Shown: positions 16,717 through 27,700 of the stretch, one piece after another | Layout: each line of letters starts with the position of its first letter | Numbering within the stretch: the first letter of the stretch is position 1 | Source of the DNA: Paenibacillus oryzisoli | GTDB lineage: Bacteria; Bacillota; Bacilli; Paenibacillales; NBRC-103111 | Direction: 5' to 3' | NCBI RefSeq assembly: GCF_001653565.1 | Contig: NZ_LYPB01000040.1 | Location: 1 to 58,695, forward strand | DNA: 58,695 nt | Notes under the pieces: generated by a model | Told to the model about the DNA's origin: nothing | The model's input: the letters and a program-made list of their open reading frames with translations, nothing else | Databases searched by the model: none | Program-made: the position numbers and the translations under genes

Positions 16717-19700
16717 ATGAATATAAAGAATTGGCGCAAGTCGCTTTCAATTAATTTGATTAGCGCTCTAATGCTCTCGGCCATCGCCCCTATGGTGGTT
16801 TCACCTTCCGTTCATGCAGCGGTAACCGCTGCACCAGTAACAGCCAACTGGTATACGCAATATCAGACGATGGATGGTTTAGGTGCTGCTTATGCCTTCA
16901 CAGATTCCGTCCATATGATGCAGCTTGCTTCAGCAGGCCATCAGGATACTGTCAGACATTTACTGAATCTGACATTCAGTGAGAAAGACGGAACTGGACA
17001 CGATATCGTACGTGTCATCATCGGCGATAACGGTGGCCTCACCACGGCTAATGCGACAGCAACTAGCCCAGGCTTCAACCCTTTGACTGGCTTGCTTGCC
17101 GATGTTACAAAACCAGGATTCGATATCCAGAACAATCCGATTCCTATGAGAGGAACGGCCGGTCAGTACGGATATAAGATTGAAGCAAGCGACCGTTTCT
17201 ATGACGGGAATACGGATAGTATTTGGCCCAACGAGCCTGAACATGCCCCAGGTACACTGGTACCTGTAGAGGGTTTTGTATGGGATTCCCCATCTTGGAA
17301 TCAACCGATTGCTAATGACGACGGAGGCCCAACCAATCTCTTGAGTGCGCCAGGCCAAGATCCAGTAATCATTAAAAACACACCACGAACACGGAAAGAG
17401 CTCTTCGACTTCGATCAGGTATGGACAATGCTTCAGGCTCAGCAGTATGGCGTGAATCAATTCTATGCCTGCACATGGACTGCGCCTTATTGGATGAGTA
17501 ATTCATCAACCAATGCACCTAACAAAATTATTCGAGCGGACGTTGCTACAATCGATGGAAAGCCAGTAAAAATATATTACCAAGCTTTTGCTGATTATCT
17601 TGTCAATTATATCCGAGGTATGTGGGAGCAGTACGGCATTCCCATTACCGATATCAATCCGTTTAATGAAGTTGACCTTGCAGGCGGAAGCGCTGCCTAT
17701 GTGACAGAAATTATTGACAGCTACGTCGGTCCTACCCTGAAGAAATCGATGCAGCCAGGCGGTGCGCTCTACGATATTAAGAACCCAAGTGGTAAGATTA
17801 TAGATTTCATACCTAAACTTGCTGCTGTAGATGGTACCAACCTTAGTGCGTCTTTAAGCAGAGGCGGCGCAGTATTTTCTGAAACTGACCCGGGTAATGC
17901 AACAGATAAAAATCCATATCTCGACACGTTTACGACTCACTTGTATGGTACGGTCGGTATCGGGACAGATGACACGAAACTGTACCATACTGGTGACTTT
18001 TCCCAAAGTCCATTGGACTATACCAAGGATGGATCCAAGTATCCGGAATATCTGACGAAATATAAGTTATGGCAAGCCGAATTTATGAATCAGGATACTG
18101 GTGATGGTTCTGCAGGTGCTTATACGCAAAGGTATAACAATCAGAATATCAATGATGCTGTTCGTTGGTCCAACCTGTTGACCAATATGTTTACCAGTAA
18201 TCCGGGTTTCAATGGTTTCGTCTGGTGGAGCATGTGGGATAGCAACGGAGCAGATGGTTCCGACCTGATTCGCTTCGCACACACCAATTCCCAACAGAAG
18301 GCTGGGCACGCAAGTACACTAACTGGCGAATACCGTTTGTTTAAACGCTTTTACGGTTATGGTCATTTCTCTAGATTTATTAAGCCGGGCGACGTACGCT
18401 TTGATGTGACACGCGCACCTGCAACCGATATTAATGTTGTTGGTTTCAAGAATCCGATGAATAATGATTTTGCGATGACAGTGTCAAACGCGAAGAATGA
18501 TGACAGTGTTCAGCCATTGGAATTCACATTGAAGGACTTCCCTGCAGGTACCTCAAGCGTAACTGTGTTCCGCACTTCGGGTAGTGAGAACCAGAAGAAG
18601 CTGGCTACGATTCCTGTCAGTAATGGCAAGTTCGTTATCGACATCCCTTCGGCTAGCATCGTTACCATTGTACCGTCACAGGGCACATTTGCCACTTATA
18701 ACGGTCTTGATGGCGAGCGCGATATTTTCTCTTCGCTTGAAGCGGAAGGAAATGACAATAGCGTACCTGGTACCACAACAGGTGATGCCGGTCGTGCCAA
18801 CGAGGCAGTCACTTTGAGAAATGGAGACTATCTAGCCTACAAAAACCTAAACTTTGCAGATGGTTCTGCTAACGGCGGTGTGGTTCGTAGACACTTGTTA
18901 TACCTGACCGCACAGACGAAGGCAGCTAAAGGTGGCAATCTACAAGCCTATGTCTTGCCTGTGGGAACATCTGTGAACAACACAGGAGATATCTTATCTC
19001 AAGGAACCAAAGTAGCTGATATTTACGTGCCGGCTAATGATAAATTTGGCAAGTTTCAGGATATGGTAGATACAGGTGATCTTAGCGCATATGGCCATAA
19101 GGATCTCTATATCGTAGCTGCTGCGAGCGGATCCAGTGATACGATTACCGTAGACCGTTTCTTATTCGGAGCCAACGATTCCGATTGGAGTACAGCCGCC
19201 AACAACTCAACGGTTTCCATACCAGGCAATATTCTACTTAATGGAGACTTTGATACGACAACAGCCTCCAATACAAACAATTGGTCTGCAGGTCGTTATA
19301 ACAATGGAACGTTTGAACAGACCGTTACAGGACCAGTTTTAACAGCGGATAACATTCAGAGCTACTCGGGTATATCTCGATATCTGAAAAACAGCAACAC
19401 ATCGAAAGTAGCTGGATCTGGAAAAATTGCCAACCGTGTCAACGCCCAAGGGCAGTATGACGGATTGTGGCAAGATGTTACTGGTAAACTGGTCAAGGGA
19501 GAAAAGTACAATTTCAAAGGGTACTTCCTCGCCATGAAGACTAATCCAGGAAGCTATGATATTGCTGCTGAAAACCCTGGGGACGTTGAAGCCCAACTGG
19601 TATATTACGATAGTTTAGGTAATCAACTAGGCATGACCCCAATCAATGGTCGCGATATGCCTGAACCGTACGCAGCTCGTGAGGCCGGGGATCCTGCTTA

Positions 19701-21858
19701 TTGGAATAATGGCCAGTTCGTTGGCCGCATCCTTGAGGGCGGACCACTGAGCTTAACCTCCTTCCAGCCTGTAGATATCAAGATAGCAGACTGGCATGAG
19801 ACACCGAACCAACCATTCACTTATAGTGAACCAGATGGTACTGCTAAGGTTGTTTTGGCTCTATATGCGAAGGATTCCAACATTCTTTATGCAGATCAAC
19901 TATCACTAACACCTGATTTGATACCATCGTACAGTGTTTTCATTGATGGAGCGCAACCTTCCAACTTTGATGCTAATAAGTTTGACTATACGTACACGGT
20001 AACTGGAAGTACAATTCCAACTGTAACGGCATCTACGAATGATAAAGATGTACAAGTAAGTATTTCTCAAGCGGATAGTACGCAAGGTACTGCTGTTGTA
20101 CGTTTTATTAAAGGTCAAAATGTGAAAACCTATAAGATAGCACTTAGTACTACTGAGGTCGTAAATTTTGCCAATGGACTTCCAACGGGTTGGAAGGTAA
20201 CGAACCCAACGGATCCTCAGAATCCTCAAAGTGCCCTAACTTATAGTGCAACAGGAGCATCCGTCGCAACTCAAAAAGCGGATACGGATTATCCAATTAG
20301 CCATAATATCCTGGAATTCCCGGGGACAGCTAATGGGAACTGGACACTTTCTGCGAAGCTCACTGTGAATAAAGCACTAAGTGATTCTTCATTTGCAGAG
20401 AATACACAAATTGGTTTAGGGATGAGCCGAGCTTCCACGGGTGAATTCTTCCGAATCAATGCAAGAAAGAATAGTACTTCTATTAAAATCAATAATTCGG
20501 ATATGGTGGGTACAACACCACATTCCAATACGACTGGCCAAACAACCTTAAGCGGCACAGACTATTATCTTCGCATTGTAAAGACTGGCAATGATGTGCA
20601 AGGGTACTATTCAAGAGATAATGGTTCAACTTACTCACCATTAGGGAATACTTCGTCCAATGTCGCGACGACTTTCTCTCCAGCTTTCTTTGATGATGCC
20701 AAACTGCAATTGTATGCAGTCAATCTTAGTGCGACAGCGGATTTGCAAGCAACATTCTCCAATGTGACATTCGTGAAGACATTGGCTAGTTCAGGCGATG
20801 TTAGTGCGGATCAACAGGCAGTAGAACAAGCAGCATCGCTAATCGGTACTACGATTACAGTTCCGAATGCAACGGGTGATGACGCAGCAACACTGAAAAC
20901 AAAAGCTCAACAATTACTTAATAATGATGCTAATTTAGTTTCACTTGGGGTTACCGCCCAAATCCTCGGATCAAATGGTGATTATGTACTTAGCTTATCG
21001 AAAGGAACCTCAACAATAACTGTAAATGCCTTTACTATTATTGGGCAAGCAGGATTCTCAGCGGCACTAACAGGAACAACGACTGTTACTACTGGTCAGT
21101 CATTTAACGTAAACTATGGATTAGTAAACGTAACACAAGGCGTATATGCGCAGGATGTAACGTTAAACTTTAACGCTTCCCAACTGGAGCTTCAAGGTGT
21201 TCAATCCTTGAAAACAGGTGTTATCGTAGCAGATAGTCAAGTTATAGCTCCGGGACAAGTTCGTGTTCTGGCATACTCTCAAGGAGTAGCGAATGCCGTG
21301 TACGGAAGTGGGGACCTTCTTCAATTCCAGTTTAAGGCACTTTCTACATCCAGTACGGTAAATAGTTCCGTTTACCTGACTAATGTTAAAGTATCCGACG
21401 AAATCGGAACTGTTACGAATGTGAATAGCGGTGCGCCGTATACCGTTACCATTGAAGCAATCGTAATCGATAAAACTGCTCTAAATAGTGCTATTGAATC
21501 TGCAGTCGCGAGTCGCGATGCGGCAACGTATGGTCCTCTGTGGGGACAATATCCATCCGGCTCCAAAGCGGCATTGCAAGCAGCTATTAGCTCTGCACAA
21601 GGAGTAGCATCGAATCCAACTGCTACACAAGATCAGGTCAACCAGTCGGCCATGATGCTTAGCAGCGCACTGCAAACCTTCACGAATTCTATTCTTACAC
21701 AAGCTACAATCGGTGATTTAGGCTACTTAGCTAACCGCTATAATTTAACTTTCGATGCATCGGACTGGAACGAAACTAAGCGTTATGATAATAATCATAA
21801 CGGACGAATTGACATCTCTGACCTTGCGTTCATCGCAAGACTTATCCTGAATTACTAA
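16717..21858 (+). CDS. Secreted GH30-like xylanase with carbohydrate-binding modules, cohesin, FIVAR and dockerin
   Basis: This is a 1713-residue secreted enzyme. The signal peptide ends at VHA-A (about residue 34). The catalytic clan-A domain (about 40-640) starts QTMDGLGAAYAF; candidate acid/base E318 lies in INPFNEVDL and nucleophile E455 in LWQAEFMNQ, matching GH30. Next come a CBM6-like domain (about 660-825), a CBM4/9/22-like jelly roll (about 840-1065), a cadherin-like sandwich (about 1068-1145) and a laminin-G-like domain (about 1150-1350). A cohesin (about 1445-1580) with VYAQDVTLNFN, a FIVAR helical domain (about 1583-1660) and a dockerin (1661-1713) end the chain. The second dockerin loop is canonical (DNNHNGRIDISD); the first is reduced to IGDLGYLANRY. 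The start ATG follows AGGAGG. Its likely substrate is glucuronoxylan, inferred from co-regulation with aguA. Confidence 0.85.
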   Translation: MNIKNWRKSLSINLISALMLSAIAPMVVSPSVHAAVTAAPVTANWYTQYQTMDGLGAAYAFTDSVHMMQLASAGHQDTVRHLLNLTFSEKDGTGHDIVRVIIGDNGGLTTANATATSPGFNPLTGLLADVTKPGFDIQNNPIPMRGTAGQYGYKIEASDRFYDGNTDSIWPNEPEHAPGTLVPVEGFVWDSPSWNQPIANDDGGPTNLLSAPGQDPVIIKNTPRTRKELFDFDQVWTMLQAQQYGVNQFYACTWTAPYWMSNSSTNAPNKIIRADVATIDGKPVKIYYQAFADYLVNYIRGMWEQYGIPITDINPFNEVDLAGGSAAYVTEIIDSYVGPTLKKSMQPGGALYDIKNPSGKIIDFIPKLAAVDGTNLSASLSRGGAVFSETDPGNATDKNPYLDTFTTHLYGTVGIGTDDTKLYHTGDFSQSPLDYTKDGSKYPEYLTKYKLWQAEFMNQDTGDGSAGAYTQRYNNQNINDAVRWSNLLTNMFTSNPGFNGFVWWSMWDSNGADGSDLIRFAHTNSQQKAGHASTLTGEYRLFKRFYGYGHFSRFIKPGDVRFDVTRAPATDINVVGFKNPMNNDFAMTVSNAKNDDSVQPLEFTLKDFPAGTSSVTVFRTSGSENQKKLATIPVSNGKFVIDIPSASIVTIVPSQGTFATYNGLDGERDIFSSLEAEGNDNSVPGTTTGDAGRANEAVTLRNGDYLAYKNLNFADGSANGGVVRRHLLYLTAQTKAAKGGNLQAYVLPVGTSVNNTGDILSQGTKVADIYVPANDKFGKFQDMVDTGDLSAYGHKDLYIVAAASGSSDTITVDRFLFGANDSDWSTAANNSTVSIPGNILLNGDFDTTTASNTNNWSAGRYNNGTFEQTVTGPVLTADNIQSYSGISRYLKNSNTSKVAGSGKIANRVNAQGQYDGLWQDVTGKLVKGEKYNFKGYFLAMKTNPGSYDIAAENPGDVEAQLVYYDSLGNQLGMTPINGRDMPEPYAAREAGDPAYWNNGQFVGRILEGGPLSLTSFQPVDIKIADWHETPNQPFTYSEPDGTAKVVLALYAKDSNILYADQLSLTPDLIPSYSVFIDGAQPSNFDANKFDYTYTVTGSTIPTVTASTNDKDVQVSISQADSTQGTAVVRFIKGQNVKTYKIALSTTEVVNFANGLPTGWKVTNPTDPQNPQSALTYSATGASVATQKADTDYPISHNILEFPGTANGNWTLSAKLTVNKALSDSSFAENTQIGLGMSRASTGEFFRINARKNSTSIKINNSDMVGTTPHSNTTGQTTLSGTDYYLRIVKTGNDVQGYYSRDNGSTYSPLGNTSSNVATTFSPAFFDDAKLQLYAVNLSATADLQATFSNVTFVKTLASSGDVSADQQAVEQAASLIGTTITVPNATGDDAATLKTKAQQLLNNDANLVSLGVTAQILGSNGDYVLSLSKGTSTITVNAFTIIGQAGFSAALTGTTTVTTGQSFNVNYGLVNVTQGVYAQDVTLNFNASQLELQGVQSLKTGVIVADSQVIAPGQVRVLAYSQGVANAVYGSGDLLQFQFKALSTSSTVNSSVYLTNVKVSDEIGTVTNVNSGAPYTVTIEAIVIDKTALNSAIESAVASRDAATYGPLWGQYPSGSKAALQAAISSAQGVASNPTATQDQVNQSAMMLSSALQTFTNSILTQATIGDLGYLANRYNLTFDASDWNETKRYDNNHNGRIDISDLAFIARLILNY

Positions 21859-21873
21859 AGCAAGCAATGGTTT

Positions 21874-21906
21874 CCGGAGGAAGGTTATATAATACCTTCC
21901 TTCCGG
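21874..21906 (+). other. Hairpin between GH30 and cohesin-SLH genes
   Basis: CCGGAGGAAGG pairs with CCTTCCTTCCGG, with one bulge, around an AT loop. There is no T-run, so it is more likely an mRNA-stabilising or attenuating stem than a full terminator. Confidence 0.5.
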
Positions 21907-21933
21907 TATTTCGGAGGAGAGGATGAAGAAGGT

Positions 21934-23607
21934 ATGCTTAGAAGACAAGGTTTGATGGGTAGTGTTCTTGCAATTATGTTTCTATGCACAATGTATTTGC
22001 TTCCTGTATCTCCTGTACATGCGGAGGATTCACCTCAGTTAGTTCTGACAACAACTTCCGACTCAGTAACTGTTGGCAGCGAACTGAAGGTTACTATTCG
22101 AGGCCAGCAGCTAAATGACTTATATGCCTATGAGTTAAACCTTACGTATGATTCGACAAAGCTCAAATATATAACTGCTGTAAGCGAAGTGAAAAATGAA
22201 TTTACAGTCCCTACCATACAAAACGGAAATCAACTTCAATTGGCACACACAAGTGTAGGACCCAAAAGAGGATTAGATGGGAATGTTAACTTATATACAC
22301 TTACATTTGAAAGTCTTTCTGTTGGTTCAGCCGACATTTCGCTTGATAAGATCACTTTAATTGATTCTCAATTGCAATCTTCAGATGCAGTCGATGTTTC
22401 TAAAAAAACGATTAACATTGTGAATAGCAATAGCGGAAATGGTGGTAACGGTGGTGACGGTGGTAATGGTGGTAACAATGGTAGCGGTGGAAGTGGAAGT
22501 GGAACCACTGACCCTATTAGTGAACCAGTAAAGATTACAGATGATGGTAAAGGTAAAAAAATAATTGAACTTCCGGCTGCTGCCAATGAAGCGAATATAC
22601 CGTTGAACCAAATTGGAAGTGATCCCCAGACACATTTGGAGATTAAGAAAGATAATCTTAGTGTGGAGCTTCCTTCTGAGGTGTTGCAGCAATTAAGAGG
22701 TAGTTTATCACTTGAACAATGGAATGACAGCAGGCTTTTATTCACTATGAAACCTCTTTCAGATAATGACGCAGATACACTTATAGACAAGAGCCAACAG
22801 TCTTATAATGTTGATTTAAAACCTTCTGGCAACGTATACGAATTCAGTTTACAACTAGTCACAGGTGGGAATGAGATTACGTCATTGAAAAATTTCACAA
22901 CACCTATCACTTTGCGATTCAAAGTAGATCCTTCCCTAAATGCTAAACTAGTCTCCATTTATTACATTGCGGATGATGGAACGCTTGAGTTTATAGGGGG
23001 TACCTACGCAAACGGAGTCATATCTGCCGAGGTTTATCACTTTAGTAAGTACGCTGCTATAGAGTACACTAAAAACTTCAAGGATGTACCTAATGTTCAC
23101 TGGGCGAAAAATGTGATTACAGAGCTTGCTTCCAGGCATATTGTAACGGGTACAAGCAGTACGGATTTCGAGCCAGAACGTCAGATTACTAGGGCTGAAT
23201 TCACTGCCTTACTGGTGAGAGCACTTCATTTAACCGACAATGGAAATAGCAATTTCTCGGATGTGTCAGTATCAGACTGGTTCTATCCTGAGGTTTCGAT
23301 TGCAGTGAAGTCTGGCATTGTTGAAGGAAAGAGTGAAACGACTTTTGCGCCTGAAGCATCGATCACACGAGAAGAAATGGTCGCTATGCTTATGCGCGCA
23401 TATGAAAAGCAACACAATAATACTGCTGTGCCTTCTGTAAACGCTTTTGACGATGAGGATGCTGTATCTTCATGGGCAACGACTTATGTCAGGAACGCGA
23501 GAGCGTTGCATCTTATTGAGGGAAGAGAGGGCAATTTGTTCATACCGAAAGGAGTCGGAACTAGAGCAGAAGCCTCTCAAGTTATTTATAATTTCTTGGG
23601 GCAATAA
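21934..23607 (+). CDS. Cell-surface anchor: cohesin domain plus three SLH domains
   Basis: This is a 557-residue exported protein. The signal peptide ends VHA-ED (about residue 30). A cohesin domain follows (about 35-160), with LYAYELNLTYDSTKLKYI matching the cohesins of the two neighbouring enzymes. A Gly/Asn/Ser linker covers about 163-190 and a beta-rich domain about 195-375. Three SLH domains then follow (about 379-435, 437-497, 503-557), with ITRAE, ITREE and GTRAE motifs; these bind pyruvylated wall polymer. The role inferred is to hold dockerin-bearing xylanases on the cell wall. I chose ATG 21934; GGAGGAGAGG lies 12 bases upstream. It is probably co-transcribed with the GH30 gene 75 bases upstream. 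Confidence 0.9.
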   Translation: MLRRQGLMGSVLAIMFLCTMYLLPVSPVHAEDSPQLVLTTTSDSVTVGSELKVTIRGQQLNDLYAYELNLTYDSTKLKYITAVSEVKNEFTVPTIQNGNQLQLAHTSVGPKRGLDGNVNLYTLTFESLSVGSADISLDKITLIDSQLQSSDAVDVSKKTINIVNSNSGNGGNGGDGGNGGNNGSGGSGSGTTDPISEPVKITDDGKGKKIIELPAAANEANIPLNQIGSDPQTHLEIKKDNLSVELPSEVLQQLRGSLSLEQWNDSRLLFTMKPLSDNDADTLIDKSQQSYNVDLKPSGNVYEFSLQLVTGGNEITSLKNFTTPITLRFKVDPSLNAKLVSIYYIADDGTLEFIGGTYANGVISAEVYHFSKYAAIEYTKNFKDVPNVHWAKNVITELASRHIVTGTSSTDFEPERQITRAEFTALLVRALHLTDNGNSNFSDVSVSDWFYPEVSIAVKSGIVEGKSETTFAPEASITREEMVAMLMRAYEKQHNNTAVPSVNAFDDEDAVSSWATTYVRNARALHLIEGREGNLFIPKGVGTRAEASQVIYNFLGQ

Positions 23608-23660
23608 AGCTGTAACTCTCGAGTTAGGCAATTTAATGTTTCTTGCTTTCCCCAACAGAC

Positions 23661-23704
23661 TAATAGCCCTTGGGCGCTCCAGTATGGGCGTTCAAGGGCT
23701 GTTA
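23661..23704 (+). terminator. Terminator-like stem after the cohesin-SLH gene
   Basis: TAATAGCCCTTG pairs with CAAGGGCTGTTA, with further inner pairing. The T content of the tail is weak (GCTTTAG). Confidence 0.55.
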
Positions 23705-23738
23705 GCTTTAGAATATTATATTTGAAAGGATAATTTCT

Positions 23739-24584
23739 ATGGAATATCTCGGGATTAATCCTCAAATTGAATTATTTATCAATAGAAACTCCACACCTAA
23801 TTGGATTATTGAAGATGCGACAACAGATTTCTACGATTTAACTTATATTTTCAAAGGAAGGGCTTACTACCGCATTAACGGAACGGTGTATGAAGTCAAT
23901 CAAGGAGATCTCCTGTGCATCCCTAAAGGCAGTCGTCGAAGTGCAACCACGGACACTGCAAATCTAATGATCAGTTATGCGCTGAATATCCAAATCTACG
24001 ATAGGGAAGGCAAGGATGTTAATTTGCCGTTTCCTTTAATATCTCATATCGGTGAGCCCGAAGAATTGCATTCATTGTACAATGAGCTGACATTTGAATG
24101 GTTAAAGAAAAATAGAGGTTATGAATTGAAAACACGCGCATTATTGCTTATGATCCTACATTACTATTTCAAGGCCTTATACTATAAAGACAACAATGTG
24201 AACATAGACAAACGAATACAGCGATCCATTAGATATATTTTGAGCAACTTGCAAAATCAAATAGAAGTTGAGGTGCTAGCATCCATTGCTGGCTTGACCA
24301 CAGCGTATTTTGGCACTCTTTTTAAGAAATACATGGGTGCATCTGTTAAGGAGTATATTAACAAAATGAAAATTAATAATGCAGAGAATATTCTCCTTAG
24401 CGGTGAATTTACCGTGCAGGAAGCCGCTTATAAATGTGGCTTTGAAGATATTTATTACTTCAGTAAAGTATTCAAAAAAATAAAAGGTTTCCCGCCATCT
24501 AGAATTCTGATAGAGAATAGTAGGTCAGATCGGCAGGAAGTTGAAACTTTAAGCAAAAGGATTTCTGAAACGAATGCTGTCTGA
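23739..24584 (+). CDS. AraC family transcriptional regulator with cupin-like sensor
   Basis: This regulator has 281 residues. Residues 1-150 form a ligand-binding AraC-type domain with a cupin-like strand pattern (GRAYYRINGTVYEVNQGDLLCIPKGSRR). The C-terminal 100 residues hold the double HTH (VEVLASIAGLTTAYFGTLFKKYMG and VQEAAYKCGFEDIYYFSKVFKKIKG). The start ATG follows GAAAGGA. It lies between the surface anchor and the GH10 xylanase gene and is a natural candidate activator of the latter, which lacks the promoter motif seen ahead of the GH30 gene. The inducer is unknown. Confidence 0.9.
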   Translation: MEYLGINPQIELFINRNSTPNWIIEDATTDFYDLTYIFKGRAYYRINGTVYEVNQGDLLCIPKGSRRSATTDTANLMISYALNIQIYDREGKDVNLPFPLISHIGEPEELHSLYNELTFEWLKKNRGYELKTRALLLMILHYYFKALYYKDNNVNIDKRIQRSIRYILSNLQNQIEVEVLASIAGLTTAYFGTLFKKYMGASVKEYINKMKINNAENILLSGEFTVQEAAYKCGFEDIYYFSKVFKKIKGFPPSRILIENSRSDRQEVETLSKRISETNAV

Positions 24585-24596
24585 ACAACATACTGA

Positions 24597-24611
24597 ATGT
24601 AACCGCTTTCC
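24597..24611 (+). promoter_or_regulatory. Candidate cre (catabolite control) site ahead of the GH10 gene
   Basis: ATGTAACCGCTTTCC fits the Bacillota cre consensus WTGNAANCGNWNNCW except at the last base. It lies about 100 bases before the GH10 start, as expected for CcpA repression of a xylanase by preferred sugars. Confidence 0.55.
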
Positions 24612-24711
24612 AAAAAAGTACAAATGATCGATTATCCATCCATGGCGTTCATTCTAAGGCTTGTATATCATATTATTAGTAGTCATTTTTTAAGAAAAGG
24701 AGTAAACAAAG

Positions 24712-27700
24712 ATGAATTTTCAAAATCCCTTAATTAACGTCTCACGTATGCTGGTAGTCATGATGCTTCTCTCTGTATTTGCGTTTGCCCCCGTCCCTGC
24801 CGCCGCAGCTGGAGGCGAACTGACACATGAACTGAACGACCTTATCGCAAAAGCCGAAACTTTAAAAAGTGGTAATGAGGAATTCCCGCTCCAGATTAGC
24901 AACACGGACGTTGGATCCGATGTGAACAAAGCGTTCCCCTGGGTGTACGCTAACGAACTCAAAGATCTTAATAACGCGCTTGAGTTCGCGCGCAATGCGA
25001 TGACTCCCACCAGCGAAGCTATAGCCAGTCTGCAAAACGCCATAGTGAGCTTCACTGGGAAAATCAAAGCGGACGGTTCAGATCCCTATTTCCGTCTTGA
25101 TCCGGGCCCTGGTAAAGTACCTGTAAATATTACTGCGCCAAGCAATGTCTGGACCTCAAGAACCCCGCTTGACAACCGTGTCCCTGCTGACTTTGCTGGT
25201 GGTACATACAAAATGATTCCGTATCCATTTGCAGATTCCCAAGGCAAATCTGATGTACTCCAGATCAATTACGTCCATAACGGAAAGACCACCTTCGGAG
25301 GAATGACTCTTCAGTCTCCGTTGTCTCCAAGTGTTGATGTTCCCGCAGGCTCAAATATTGAGTTTGATGTGTTCTATCCCAAGAGCGCGCAGGGAAAATT
25401 CATGAGGTGGAGAATTAGGAATGCCGGTTCTGACATCGATTCCTATCTCAGGGAATACGAGTACAACAACCTTAACCCTGACTGGATTGGCTCCTTCAAC
25501 GGTGAAACTTGGTTGTTGAAGCACACGAGCATTACCGCCACTACAGGTACTTCCTCAAACTTCATTCTTGAGCTCCATGGCGAGAATGGGCGTCCCGCAG
25601 AAACGGGTATGCTTCTTGTCGGCAACATCAAAATCACCGCACCGGACCCTAACGGCGTTGCGCTTCCTAACGTTGTTAACAAGGAAAACCAGAGTGTCGT
25701 AACGCCTTTAAAGAATGTTTACAACAAGCAGAATGGCACGTTCATGGTCGGTACGATCGGAACTGGAGCAGTAACCGGAACCAGAGCTAATCACTATGAA
25801 ATCTTTGTCGACGGCAACAATCTCAAGGCGGAAAGCACGCATCCCCGCGGCCCAAGTTGGTTAAAAAGCGTTACTGGCGAGGCGCTGAGCGGTGCAACCA
25901 CCACGCCTGGTGTAGGTGAATACAGTTTCCCGACGAGCTCTTATCAAGCAATCAGGGATTCCGGAACTCCTGGACAGTATAAGTCCCACGCCCACGTTTT
26001 GGCATGGTACAACCAGGCCCCTGCGTGGATGAGACAGATGATTCCCGCTACCCTTACCCTGGGATATAATGGAACAACTGATTACTACGGATTGGGCAAC
26101 GGCGTTACAACTACGGTTAAAGTAGACAAAGAAATGGCCAGAAGAGTGCAGTTTAACCACACTATGTATGTGATGCGGCACTTCCTGACCACAGATACGA
26201 AGTATGGCTCAAGTGAATCTCGCGGAGTAATTCCCATCCATTCATGGGATGTACTTAACGAAGAGGTTCACGAAAGCCGTCACAGCGAAACGATCCCCGC
26301 GGATCCGAACAGCTGGAGACAGTCACTCAAAAATACGAACTGGCTTTCTGCAATGTCGGATGATCTAATTGGCGGCGATATCACCGAGCATTACATTTAC
26401 CTGCTCTTCAAAAACGCACACATCGCGGCCCCTAACGCTAAGATGGCGGCGGCTTACAAAGCCAACTACGCTAACCTTCCGGCGTACATGAAGCTCGACG
26501 GGCACGACAACGTAGGCAGCATTGATGCGTATATCGTAAATGATCCTCCGAAACTGACCTATAACGATTACGACATTTCTAATCGCACTAAAGCGAGAAC
26601 TGTATACAACATGATTCGCGCAGTGAACACGGCATGGCTCTCCGATCCGCTGTATGACGGAAGACCCCTTATCGAAGACATGGGTATTCAGGGACATGAT
26701 TCGATTGGAAAGACACTTGCAAGCGATAACCAATATGCCATGGCCCTCTATGCTTCTCTTATTGACGAAGGCCTTCTTTCCGGTATTGCCTACTCAGAAC
26801 TTGACCTTAAGGCACCGACTAGCACCCCAGGCGGCGGAGCTGTCGCTCCAGCAGTGCTCAATGTCAGACAGTCTGACGCCCTTGGTTATGAGTACGCCCT
26901 GATGTACAAACTGTTCAATAGGTTCGCCCCTTACATCGATCACATCATCAGCTGGGGTGTAGCCGGTTCAGGATGGCAGGGAAGCTATGTGCTGTTTGAC
27001 AGTCAGAGCAATGCCAATGCCGGCTACTATGGCGCCGTGAATCCGGACAGATTCGTTCTTGGACATTCATACCTAGAAGATTTCTTTAAAGGCGAATACG
27101 AGAAACTTCAGAACAATTATGCGATTGACCTTGGCGATCTTGGAATCTATACACCCGGTAATGGAGAAACCAATTCGCTTACAGCAACAATCGCAGCTAA
27201 CGATAGTGTGACACCTGGAAGTACTTTCGCAGCAGTTGTTGGCCTGGATAGCGTGACACAAAGCGTATACGCACAGGATATCACACTAAGCTATGATTCC
27301 AGCGTGTTCGATTATGTCAGTGCAGCGGGTACAAACAGTAACATTCAGGTTCTGAGAGAAGATACGGCTACCCCTGGAAAAGTGAGAATCATTTCCGTAA
27401 ATCTCGGAGGGCTAGCTGGAACCAGCACAGCTGTCTTGAATGTAACCTTTGGAGTAAAGGCTGGTGTTCAGAATACTACTGGGATCATTGCAGTCTCTGA
27501 AGCGAAAATTGGCGGTTCCGATGGAACCGTAACTACTGCGGTACCGAGCAGTAAGACTATTTCCGTTAGTGCTGTTCCACAGGATAAAACTGCTTTGATT
27601 GCAGCTGTTATGAGTGCACAAACGCTGTACAACACAGCTGTAGTTGGTATTAAACCTGGCCAATATCCGCAAGCAGCTAAGGATGCATTCCAGGTAGCAA

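Noticed and set aside
22425..22510. GGTGGTAAC-like repeats that could suggest a short tandem array or CRISPR
   Set aside because: These encode the Gly/Asn/Ser linker of the cohesin-SLH protein; there are no spacers and the reading frame is kept.
23447..23725. 92-residue frame overlapping the end of the cohesin-SLH gene
   Set aside because: It is an out-of-frame shadow of the third SLH domain and runs through the downstream hairpin; no ribosome site.
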